Of a stretch of 33,360 nucleotides of DNA, positions 24,318 to 30,073 are shown piece by piece. The notes under the pieces were generated by a model. It saw only the letters and a list, made by a program, of their open reading frames with translations, was not told where the DNA came from and made no database searches. The translations under genes were made by a program, and so were the position numbers. The stretch spans positions 1 through 33,360 of the forward strand of contig CANQNC010000016.1 in assembly GCA_947625145.1 (NCBI GenBank), in the 5' to 3' direction. Numbering within the stretch: position 1 is the stretch's first letter; each line of letters begins with the position of its first letter. Source of the DNA: an uncultured Clostridia bacterium. Its GTDB lineage: Bacteria > Bacillota > Clostridia > Christensenellales > CAG-917.

Positions 24318-25454
24318 CTAGGATATCGTGCGGTTGTATGTGTCCTCGATCAGCTTGTCCATGTCAAGCATGCACTCTTCCATTGTGGGGATATTTGCCT
24401 CGAGGAGTTGCCTTTCGCGTTCCGCCTTCTCGTTCGGGTGCTCTATCCAAAAATCTATCAGCTCGGCGAGGGACGCGGGATCGCGTTTTTTGAACACGCA
24501 GTCCGCCTCCACAAAATCCTTGGTCGCGCTCTTTTTGGAGTCCGAAACCAAGGTCAGCTTGCCGCATTTGAGCGCTTCGAGGCAGGCGATCCCTTCAAGC
24601 TCGATCACCGCGGGATGCACATATATGTCGCAATAGTTGATCAGTTTGACGATCTCCTCGCGCGGATAGACGTTGAACACGGGCTCTAAGGGAAGTTTGC
24701 GCGCAAGTTTTTTGTATTTCGTCTCCTTTGCGCCTTTCCCTGCGGCGATAAGGCGTATCTTGTCGCGATAGCGCGACTTTGCTATCGCCTTGATCAACGT
24801 GTCCTGCGATTTTTCGGCGGCGTATCTGCCTACGGTCAAAATGACGATCTCGTCCTTGAACTCCTCGGGTTTTTCGCAATCCATTTTGCGGATATACGAA
24901 TTTACGCCGTTTGAGATCACTCTGCCGACGGTTTTCCTGTTCACGCTGCCCTCAAACGTGCGACGCATGAAGTCTGTCGGGAAGTGGATGCTGTCCACCT
25001 TCGAGAAGAGATTTTTGTCAATCGCTTTGTAGATGATTTTCTGCACAAACGGCAGATGCTGAAGCCCTAGACAAGAGGATATGTTTTCCGCCTGCAGGTG
25101 GAAGCCCGCGGAGATGGGGATATTGTGCGCCTTTGCGTAGTCCGCCGCGTATCGACTGAGCGCAAACGGCATCATGCAGTGGATATAGTCCACGCCATCA
25201 AGCGCCTTGTCCATCATAAACTTGTCGCATTTTGGCAGCCGAACGCCAACCCTGTCCACATATTTTTTCAGATATCCGACAAAATGTATGCGAGGCATGA
25301 TTATGGTGTTTTTGTCAAGCAGGCGATCTTCGTCCGCGCATATAAGCCGCACTTCGTGTCCGTTCGCCTCCAGATGCCTGACAAGATTCATCGTTGCGAC
25401 AGCCGTACCGTTGTTTTCCCCTCCCAAAATATCGCAGACAATGGCAATTTTCAT
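24318..25454 (-). CDS. Glycosyltransferase family 4, diacylglycerol-glucosyltransferase-like
   Basis: GT-B retaining glycosyltransferase of 378 residues. The N-domain begins MKIAIVCDILGGENNGTAVATMNLVRHL, including the NNGT loop. The C-domain shows VGRYAAEKSQDTLIKAI and the donor-site segment AVIELEGIACLEALKCG with the E-x7-E pattern. The overall pattern recalls clostridial and mollicute lipid glucosyltransferases, but specificity cannot be proved from sequence. The ATG at 25452-25454 is preceded by AGGA; the open frame extends 53 codons further but crosses the promoter. It is divergent from a small XRE regulator, with operators between them. Confidence 0.8.
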   Translation of the reverse strand: MKIAIVCDILGGENNGTAVATMNLVRHLEANGHEVRLICADEDRLLDKNTIIMPRIHFVGYLKKYVDRVGVRLPKCDKFMMDKALDGVDYIHCMMPFALSRYAADYAKAHNIPISAGFHLQAENISSCLGLQHLPFVQKIIYKAIDKNLFSKVDSIHFPTDFMRRTFEGSVNRKTVGRVISNGVNSYIRKMDCEKPEEFKDEIVILTVGRYAAEKSQDTLIKAIAKSRYRDKIRLIAAGKGAKETKYKKLARKLPLEPVFNVYPREEIVKLINYCDIYVHPAVIELEGIACLEALKCGKLTLVSDSKKSATKDFVEADCVFKKRDPASLAELIDFWIEHPNEKAERERQLLEANIPTMEECMLDMDKLIEDTYNRTIS

Positions 25455-25495
25455 TCGGATCCTACAAAACTCCTCATTTATTTCATATTTATTTA

Positions 25496-25545
25496 AGTAT
25501 AGTACACCGTTTGGTGAAAAGTCAATCATATTTCTCCATTTGGTG
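25496..25545 (-). promoter_or_regulatory. GT4 promoter with paired CACC-N4-GGTG operators
   Basis: On the minus strand TTGACT (25520-25525), 18-bp spacer, TATACT (25496-25501). The inverted repeat CACC-GTTT-GGTG (25505-25516) lies inside the spacer. A second near-copy, CTCC-ATTT-GGTG (25534-25545), lies 29 bp away, about three helical turns. The neighbouring XRE regulator is the natural candidate to bind. Confidence 0.65.
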
Positions 25546-25557
25546 TAGACTGGATTT

Positions 25558-25779
25558 ATGAACAAATACACACACATATTTGCCGAACGCCTCGCCGAGC
25601 TTATGGGCGACATATCCGTCAGCGAATTTGCGCGCAGGGTGCATATCCCCCAACAGACGATTTGGCGATATTTGCATTGTCAGCGCGAGATCACAGTGGA
25701 AAATCTATGCAAGATCGCCGACTATTTCGATGAAAGCATAGACTTTTTGCTTGGTCGCACCTCCTACGACAAGATCTGA
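25558..25779 (+). CDS. Small XRE-family HTH regulator
   Basis: 73 residues, consisting almost only of a Cro/CI-type helix-turn-helix: FAERLAELMGDISVSEFARRVHIPQQTIWRYLHCQREITVENLCKIADYF, with the recognition helix around QQTIWRYLHC. The C-terminal DFLLGRTSYDKI is typical of stand-alone clostridial members. The ribosome site is weak (TGGATTT before ATG), consistent with low expression. It is divergent from the GT4 gene, with two operator-like inverted repeats in the 103-bp gap, so it probably represses itself and the glycosyltransferase (inference). Confidence 0.85.
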   Translation: MNKYTHIFAERLAELMGDISVSEFARRVHIPQQTIWRYLHCQREITVENLCKIADYFDESIDFLLGRTSYDKI

Positions 25780-25830
25780 CCCTCAAATTATTCGCAAAAA
25801 AGCACCTTCTTAAAATCCCCTCCGCCATTT

Positions 25831-26028
25831 TTCATCGACCCACCCGCCCTTCATAGGCCAACCTCTTTCATCGGCTCTCCCGCTCTTCATAGACCAACCG
25901 CTTTCATCAACGCAGCCGTTTTTATAAAATCTACTCTTTCAATCATCGCACATGCACCGTCCCATAAACTCCACCTATCCGTTTTACATAAACTCCACGG
26001 CTTTTATAAACTTATCTCTTTCCATACT
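25831..26028. repeat. Degenerate array of about 18-bp units (core CCGCTTTCATAGACCAA)
   Basis: After the XRE stop there is no gene until the island. TTCAT or a close variant begins at 25831, 25850, 25867, 25886, 25903, 25921, 25938, 25961, 25985, 26003 and 26020. Intervals are 19, 17, 19, 17, 18, 17, 23, 24, 18 and 17. Units run as pyrimidine-rich CCNCTNTTCAT followed by AGRCCAA or AAACTCCA. The array stops at the terminator at 26029. Confidence 0.75.
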
Positions 26029-26053
26029 AAAAGGCGCCCCTCGGACGCCTTTT
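26029..26053. terminator. Terminator behind ppdK tail copy 1
   Basis: Stem AAAAGGCG (26029-26036) with CGCCTTTT (26046-26053). It lies 65 bp downstream (minus sense) of the leftmost copy of the ppdK 3' end and probably was the original ppdK terminator. It also bounds the XRE unit. Confidence 0.7.
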
Positions 26054-26055
26054 GC

Positions 26056-26114
26056 AAAATCATATAGATTTTCTGCTTTTACCTTGCTGTTTCAAAATTC
26101 CTACGTTCAATTTT
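26056..26114. repeat. Left copy of 59-bp perfect direct repeat (candidate attL)
   Basis: Begins AAAATCATATAGATTTTCTG and ends TACGTTCAATTTT, and is identical base for base to 31298-31356. It lies immediately downstream (minus sense) of a ppdK 3'-end copy, between it and a terminator, exactly as at the right end. Confidence 0.9.
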
Positions 26115-26118
26115 GCCC

Positions 26119-26154
26119 TTACTTCCTCGGGTTCTTAATGTTCGCTTGAGCGAC
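26119..26154 (-). repeat. ppdK 3'-end copy 1
   Basis: On the minus strand the codons read V-A-Q-A-N-I-K-N-P-R-K-stop (TAA). Compared with the resident ppdK end, the QANIKNPRK codons differ only at synonymous positions (ATT, AAG, AAC). It is not attached to the rest of the gene. Confidence 0.85.
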
Positions 26155-26201
26155 GGAACTAATTACAAGGGGGAGTGCTAAGTATCTGTTACCCTACTAC
26201 C

Positions 26202-26483
26202 TCAAGATTTTACCTCTATCTTTTTGGGAAAGTTGTGATAATTCACTATAAAGTACCCCTCGGGACTGATTTCGACCGGCACAGCACCCTCTATGGTTAT
26301 AACCTTAAAAATGAACGAAGTGTACTCGTCTTCTTCGTCATCATCGGCAAAGTCCTCAAAACATGTGTCAAACTGTGCAATTGCATATCCTTGTTCCCAA
26401 ATAAGTTGCAATTCCTTATCTTCAATTTCGTCCAATCTGCTGTAAAAGTTTGAAACTATATCCTTTTCATTTTCACTAAACAT
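26202..26483 (-). CDS. Small acidic protein, probable immunity protein
   Basis: 93 residues, strongly acidic (FEDFADDDEEDEYTSF, about 42-57), soluble, with no signal peptide. I do not recognise a named family. It starts three bases after the stop of the basic Ntox50-like gene, the standard arrangement of a toxin and its cognate immunity protein, and the opposite charges of the two fit binding. An AGGAGAGATG-type ribosome site precedes the ATG. It is the last gene of the segment before ppdK tail copy 1. Confidence 0.6.
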   Translation of the reverse strand: MFSENEKDIVSNFYSRLDEIEDKELQLIWEQGYAIAQFDTCFEDFADDDEEDEYTSFIFKVITIEGAVPVEISPEGYFIVNYHNFPKKIEVKS

Positions 26484-26486
26484 ATA

Positions 26487-26825
26487 TCATCTCTCCTTTT
26501 TTGGTTTACTCGGTACTATGTGCGCACCATACTTTGAATAATGAATTATTCCCATGGTTGTTGGATATTTTTTGCCCGTTTGTGGATCAACATAATATCC
26601 TATGATTTTACCAAAATCAACCCTTTCACGGTTTGCTCCGGCTGGTGTTCCTTTGCCTGAAAACTCGCGAATTAGTTTTTGCGCATCCTTAAGTGTTCCG
26701 ACAAAAATACTCCTTCCCGGAATATAGTTCCTATTCCCGACAATATGTTTACCTTGTCTATCCTCATGTAAAGCAGTTCTGCCACCTTTTGTATTATTAA
26801 ACTTTCTGCTCTTCCCTGCTCCCAT
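26487..26825 (-). CDS. Ntox50-like polymorphic toxin domain protein (orphan)
   Basis: 112 residues, basic. KHIVGNRNYIPGRSIF (about 27-42), GKGTPAG, ERVDFGKIIGYYVD (about 67-80), and the C-terminal T-x-G-IIHYSK-x-G-x-HIVPSKP match the pattern I recall for bacterial toxin 50 (Ntox50), a predicted RNase-type toxin at the C-termini of phage-head-fused and other polymorphic toxins. Here it stands alone, with only a short N-terminal MGAGKSRKFNNTKGGRTALH and no delivery domain. It begins one base after the DUF4417 stop, with AAGGAGG eight bases upstream, and is followed by the acidic partner. The domain call is from memory of the motif and should be tested by profile search. Confidence 0.65.
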   Translation of the reverse strand: MGAGKSRKFNNTKGGRTALHEDRQGKHIVGNRNYIPGRSIFVGTLKDAQKLIREFSGKGTPAGANRERVDFGKIIGYYVDPQTGKKYPTTMGIIHYSKYGAHIVPSKPKKER

Positions 26826-26826
26826 A

Positions 26827-27495
26827 TCAGCCTACCTCCTTTTTATGAGATAAGCTGAAACAGCTTTCAAACTGCATTATATTGACGCCATACATTTCCG
26901 CCAAGCAGAATATCCTTGCCGGTGCGCTCCCATAAACTACTACGGTTTTAGGCTGCAATTTTTCAATAATATAATCAAATCCTTTGATAAACATATGTTT
27001 ATATTCTTTGGATTTGATACAGCCATGAGTCCCAACAGCTATTGTAGAATTGCGTTCTACACCAAGGCATGCCAACTCGTAGGTCCGTTCATCTCCCCAA
27101 CGCACATTTGGGATCGTCGGAATTCCATTGTCATTCAGCCATGCGCCGACTGCTCTGCCGCGATATGTATTCCACTCTTGCATTACAAGTGGCATATCGT
27201 AATACAAGCTGTAGTCAGGAGTGATTACTCCATCAAACCGTTTGAGGACAGATAGATACCTCTTGGGATCATTCCAAAATGGCTCTATCTTTTCATCATG
27301 CTCATAAAAAACCACAAAACCTGTGTGATCTTTTTCGGATTTTGCATGAGAGAACGGGACAAGCCGCGTAGGCACAATGTCGGTTGTTTTTACGCATGGT
27401 ATTTCAAGCTCGCCATCAAACTTGGCATGCCGCACCATGTATGCATGAAAAACATCCTTACATCCTGTCCCATAAGCTAATGTGTTATTTTTCAT
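26827..27495 (-). CDS. DUF4417 domain protein
   Basis: 222 residues. The features I associate with DUF4417 are the P-x-RLVPFSHA segment (about 42-50), ITPDYSLYYDMPLVMQEWNTYRGRA, IPNVRWGDERTYE, STIAVGTHGCIKSKE, and PKTVVVYGSAPARIF. Its biochemical function is unknown. Members are commonly carried on phages and mobile elements. The ATG follows AGGTGAT at seven bases. It is the first gene of a tightly packed set with the toxin-like and acidic genes, suggesting a joint role or co-carriage. It is divergent from the candidate small RNA. Confidence 0.7.
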   Translation of the reverse strand: MKNNTLAYGTGCKDVFHAYMVRHAKFDGELEIPCVKTTDIVPTRLVPFSHAKSEKDHTGFVVFYEHDEKIEPFWNDPKRYLSVLKRFDGVITPDYSLYYDMPLVMQEWNTYRGRAVGAWLNDNGIPTIPNVRWGDERTYELACLGVERNSTIAVGTHGCIKSKEYKHMFIKGFDYIIEKLQPKTVVVYGSAPARIFCLAEMYGVNIMQFESCFSLSHKKEVG

Positions 27496-27523
27496 TTTAG
27501 CATCACCTGCCTTTTTGTTTATT

Positions 27524-27536
27524 CAACCTTTGGTTG
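27524..27536. promoter_or_regulatory. Palindrome CAACCTTTGGTTG upstream of the DUF4417 gene
   Basis: A 13-bp inverted repeat between the DUF4417 start and the divergent small-RNA promoter, placed as an operator for the XRE protein of the segment or another regulator. Confidence 0.4.
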
Positions 27537-27547
27537 TCGTCAAACAA

Positions 27548-27576
27548 TTGACATAAAAGACGGGAGATGCTATAAT
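27548..27576 (+). promoter_or_regulatory. Consensus promoter pointing away from DUF4417
   Basis: TTGACA (27548-27553), 17-bp spacer ending TGC, TATAAT (27571-27576): a fully consensus extended -10 promoter. No reading frame follows; an 80-base hairpin-ended segment does. Confidence 0.8.
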
Positions 27577-27582
27577 ACATTT

Positions 27583-27657
27583 ACACGATAGCCTATATGG
27601 CATCAACCCGAATGGCGTATAAAAGTTGCTGCAACAACTTCTATGCGCTGTTCTTTT
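27583..27657 (+). ncRNA. Candidate small RNA with terminator hairpin
   Basis: From the expected start near 27583 the transcript would run about 75 bases to a strong hairpin. The arm GCGTATAAAAGTTG (27615-27628) pairs with CAACTTCTATGCGC (27635-27648), with a six-base loop, one G-U pair and one mismatch, followed by TGTTCTTTTATG. It ends just before the convergent ImmA stop codon. The promoter is perfect and there is no open frame, so a regulatory or antisense RNA is likely. I do not recognise an Rfam family. Confidence 0.5.
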
Positions 27658-27668
27658 ATGTTAAATAT

Positions 27669-28238
27669 TCATTTTACTAAATCTAATAGCTCTATTTCAT
27701 AGTCTTTGAGCTTTCCTCCGTAAGTTTGCCATTTCAGATATCGTCCAAAACAAATATTTGCGCATGGTTCCGACACCTGAAAAATTGTCATCAGATCTTC
27801 TTTATCTTCACAGCAGTATTTATATATCAATGGTGATGGTGCGAGTGCATATGCCGCAAAATAATTTGCCAATCTTTCCGCCAACTCACTATCTTCTTTA
27901 TGCCCAAGCACAATATGTCCCAGCTCATGCATTATAGTGAATTTCTGAAACGACTTACTCGCAAGATAAGTATCATTGTAGATAATATAACGGCTGTTTT
28001 CTTTCTTATCCAAGTAGCTTGCTCCGCCTTCTATTCCACACCTCTTTAAGCAAGCGACCTTTTCCCTTCCGACATGAGAATACGGCACTATCTTATACCC
28101 TTTTCTTCTGGCTATATCCCATGGATTTATTGGTATAGTACATATGTGTAGTTCTTTATACAATGAAACTACATCTCGCTCTATATCTCTGTATATTGCA
28201 TTGGGCACCTTGATTGTTGTGTACTCACTATCCATCAT
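27669..28238 (-). CDS. ImmA/IrrE-family metallopeptidase
   Basis: 189 residues. The zinc motif is HELGH (H104, E105, H108) in FTIMHELGHIVLGH, with a downstream Glu in EDSELAERLANYFAAYALAP. Such proteins cleave or inactivate the partner XRE repressor of mobile elements, as established for ImmA/ImmR of ICEBs1. The start overlaps the XRE stop (ATGA), indicating coupling. The target is inferred to be the adjacent XRE protein. The two adjacent ATG codons leave one-residue uncertainty. Confidence 0.88.
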   Translation of the reverse strand: MMDSEYTTIKVPNAIYRDIERDVVSLYKELHICTIPINPWDIARRKGYKIVPYSHVGREKVACLKRCGIEGGASYLDKKENSRYIIYNDTYLASKSFQKFTIMHELGHIVLGHKEDSELAERLANYFAAYALAPSPLIYKYCCEDKEDLMTIFQVSEPCANICFGRYLKWQTYGGKLKDYEIELLDLVK

Positions 28239-28543
28239 GTTTCAGACAAAATCCTTATCAGTTCCATTTTTTGTTCCGGCGTCATATTCTTCGCTCCTCT
28301 CGCGACCAAATTGCTGATCGACTCAAACTTATCATTCGTTTCTTTACCCGTGATCAAAAAATCAGAGGTTGTACGCAGTGCAGTAGCTAAATTGGCAATA
28401 ATTTCCGTTTTTGGCACTCTTTCGTTATTCATGTATCTGCTCATAGTTGCTTCCGTCACTCCTACCATACCTGCAAGTTCTTTCTGGCTATACTTTGATT
28501 TTTTTAATAGCATTGCTATCCTATCACCTATTGTTTCTCCCAT
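28235..28543 (-). CDS. XRE-family repressor (ImmR-like)
   Basis: 102 residues: an N-terminal helix-turn-helix (SQKELAGMVGVTEATMSRYMNNERVPKTEIIANLATAL, about 19-56) and a short C-terminal tail with KNMTPEQKMELIRIL. GGAGG lies seven bases before the ATG. A consensus promoter and a run of short repeats precede it. Together with the overlapping ImmA gene it forms the usual repressor/antirepressor switch of integrative elements, suggesting this segment was once an independently regulated element. Confidence 0.9.
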   Translation of the reverse strand: MGETIGDRIAMLLKKSKYSQKELAGMVGVTEATMSRYMNNERVPKTEIIANLATALRTTSDFLITGKETNDKFESISNLVARGAKNMTPEQKMELIRILSET

Positions 28544-28552
28544 ATCAGACCT

Positions 28553-28599
28553 CCATACCTACATGCCTACATACTTACATACATGCTCATGCACTTACC
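28553..28599. repeat. GTATGTA-type iterations in the repressor leader
   Basis: On the minus strand the leader between promoter and ribosome site repeats GTATGTA, GCATGTA and similar about six times in 45 bases. It could be a multi-site operator for the repressor. Confidence 0.45.
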
Positions 28600-28602
28600 A
28601 AA

Positions 28603-28631
28603 AGTATAATTTTATATTTCTTATTTGTCAA
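28603..28631 (-). promoter_or_regulatory. Promoter of the XRE-ImmA pair
   Basis: On the minus strand TTGACA (28626-28631), 17-bp spacer, TATACT (28603-28608), near-perfect sigma-A consensus. Confidence 0.8.
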
Positions 28632-28660
28632 GTATTTTTTTCGTAAAAATTTGGATTTCT

Positions 28661-28692
28661 AAAAAACAGGTGCCAACCGACACCTGTTTTTT
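28661..28692. terminator. Terminator behind ppdK tail copy 2
   Basis: Perfect 12-bp stem AAAAAACAGGTG (28661-28672) with CACCTGTTTTTT (28681-28692) and an eight-base loop. It lies 32 bp downstream (minus sense) of tail copy 2. Confidence 0.85.
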
Positions 28693-28724
28693 ATAAATCC
28701 TTAATTGGCATATAGAAAATATTA

Positions 28725-28763
28725 TTACTTTCTCGGGTTTTTGATGTTCGCTTGCGCGGCGGC
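28725..28763 (-). repeat. ppdK 3'-end copy 2
   Basis: Codons on the minus strand read A-A-A-Q-A-N-I-K-N-P-R-K-stop, identical in protein to the resident ppdK end. Only synonymous changes are seen (AAC for AAT, AGA for AGG). Confidence 0.9.
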
Positions 28764-28785
28764 TTCATAGGAACGATAAACAACA

Positions 28786-28971
28786 CTACCCATATATAAT
28801 TTCAATATCTTTTTCCGCTTCATATATCGTTTTGCCGTTGAAAATCTTCGCCTCTTCAAAAGCGGCGACGCATTCGCTCCTATTTTTGGAAGTATGCGCA
28901 AACAACGTATTTAGGTCTTCCTCTATTGGGCAAACTTGTATTGTGCAAACTTGCAATTTAGCATATATATC
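28786..28971 (-). pseudogene. Possible gene remnant without start codon
   Basis: A 61-codon open stretch ends at TAG 28786-28788 and encodes a protein-like C-terminus (IEEDLNTLFAHTSKN, then FEEAKIFNGKTIYEAE and DIEIIYG). It has no in-frame ATG and overlaps the 3' end of the preceding gene. An internal short duplication (QVCTIQVC) is present. It may be the 3' remnant of another cargo gene left after recombination next to tail copy 2. The remainder of 28544-28957 holds the promoter, terminator and tail listed separately. Confidence 0.3.
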
Positions 28972-29446
28972 CCTTGCCTTGCTCGAAATCTTGCAATGAG
29001 AACGCCTTAAAATTTTTATTTATGTCCTCTTTACCGCCATCAGTGCTGTAAAATTCATCAAAAGACACCCTCTTTAAGAGACGCATTTTGAATTTTTCAA
29101 ATTTGAATTTAACATTAAGGCATTTATCGTGCATATCATAAGCGAAAATTTTCATCTCACCATCATGAAATTGATTTTGGGCGGCGATCATATCGATAAC
29201 ATTGGCACCTGAGGAAAGCAAAATGTCCGTTATGTTCGGGTTATAAAATACCTGATCAAACAGCAACAATTCCTCTTCGGACATTGCTTTGTCAAAAGCC
29301 TTCAACTCGTCATACGTATCCAACTCATCCTTAAATAAGCCCCAACGAAAAAACAGATAGTCCTTGCTCAATTCAAAACAGACCAGACTCATATCGTGAA
29401 AACTGATCACATCGGGCTTGCTATTCAACCAATCATCTAAATTCAT
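28958..29446 (-). CDS. Acidic protein, possible immunity protein of the second pair
   Basis: 162 residues, acidic, soluble, beginning MNLDDWLNSKPDVISFHDMSLVCFELSK. There are alternating beta-like stretches and no motif I recognise. It starts three bases after the stop of a highly basic partner gene, copying the layout of the Ntox50-like pair in the neighbouring segment. The immunity role is inferred from position and charge only. Confidence 0.45.
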   Translation of the reverse strand: MNLDDWLNSKPDVISFHDMSLVCFELSKDYLFFRWGLFKDELDTYDELKAFDKAMSEEELLLFDQVFYNPNITDILLSSGANVIDMIAAQNQFHDGEMKIFAYDMHDKCLNVKFKFEKFKMRLLKRVSFDEFYSTDGGKEDINKNFKAFSLQDFEQGKGYIC

Positions 29447-29449
29447 TTT

Positions 29450-29908
29450 TTACCTCTTCTTTTTATATTTTTTGTCAAACGGAGCAAGGTGCGATTTATG
29501 GCTGTTTTTTCTGCACGCCTTACCATATCTATCTAAATAATACGCATCATTTTTCAAATCGCCATCAAGCGATGTTCGATTTTCCCAATGATAGTGTGCA
29601 TATTGCGTCTCGTTTTCTTCTTCGTATCTTACGATTTGTCCCGTACTTTTACGCTGTAGCTGATAGCTGGACGGATGCCTATTTTTATACTCTTCTACAG
29701 ATATATCTTTCCATCCTCTTTTCAAGAGTGTTTCCGGTTTGTACGGCAGATAAGACCCGTTGAAAACGCCCTTAGCCTTGCACCAGTTGTTATATTGCAG
29801 TTGTCTATAATCTTGCAAAGACTTAGGCTCATCCACATGCACATAGCAAGACGGTTTTTCGGTTAAGCTGTATATCATCCAATTTTTGATTTTTTTGATC
29901 ATATTCAT
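29450..29908 (-). CDS. Basic Cys/His/Tyr-rich protein, possible toxin
   Basis: 152 residues, highly basic at the C-terminus (HKSHLAPFDKKYKKKR). Residues about 104-143 (TQYAHYHWENRTSLDG through YYLDRYGKACRKNSHKSHL) resemble C-terminal segments of polymorphic toxins with clustered His, but I cannot name a family. The start is uncertain. The ATG at 29906-29908 overlaps the -10 hexamer, so translation may begin at a later ATG (29900-29902 or 29876-29878). It is followed at three bases by the acidic gene. Confidence 0.45.
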   Translation of the reverse strand: MNMIKKIKNWMIYSLTEKPSCYVHVDEPKSLQDYRQLQYNNWCKAKGVFNGSYLPYKPETLLKRGWKDISVEEYKNRHPSSYQLQRKSTGQIVRYEEENETQYAHYHWENRTSLDGDLKNDAYYLDRYGKACRKNSHKSHLAPFDKKYKKKR

Positions 29909-29935
29909 ATTATCATCTCACATAAATTTAGTCAA
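29907..29935 (-). promoter_or_regulatory. Promoter of the second basic/acidic pair
   Basis: On the minus strand TTGACT (29930-29935), 17-bp spacer, TAATAT (29907-29912). The -10 overlaps the first possible start codon. Confidence 0.6.
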
Positions 29936-30073
29936 GATCCACTTGCCAATTATATAATAACACATAAAACTTCGCATGTCTGTCCTCTCGATTTTTATTT
30001 TTACGGTAGACAAAGTTCCGTATTTTTGTAATAATACTTGATTTTTGAGTGGACATATTATACACTCTATATT

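Noticed and set aside
24007..26028. Intergenic arrays as CRISPR
   Set aside because: There are no constant repeats of 24-37 bp separated by unique spacers and no cas genes. The whole unit is degenerate, including the part that would be the spacer.
30038..30073. TTG start 12 codons upstream for the WYL protein
   Set aside because: The added residues do not look domain-like and lie in A+T-rich promoter-like sequence. The ATG at 30074 was preferred, although neither has a clear ribosome site.
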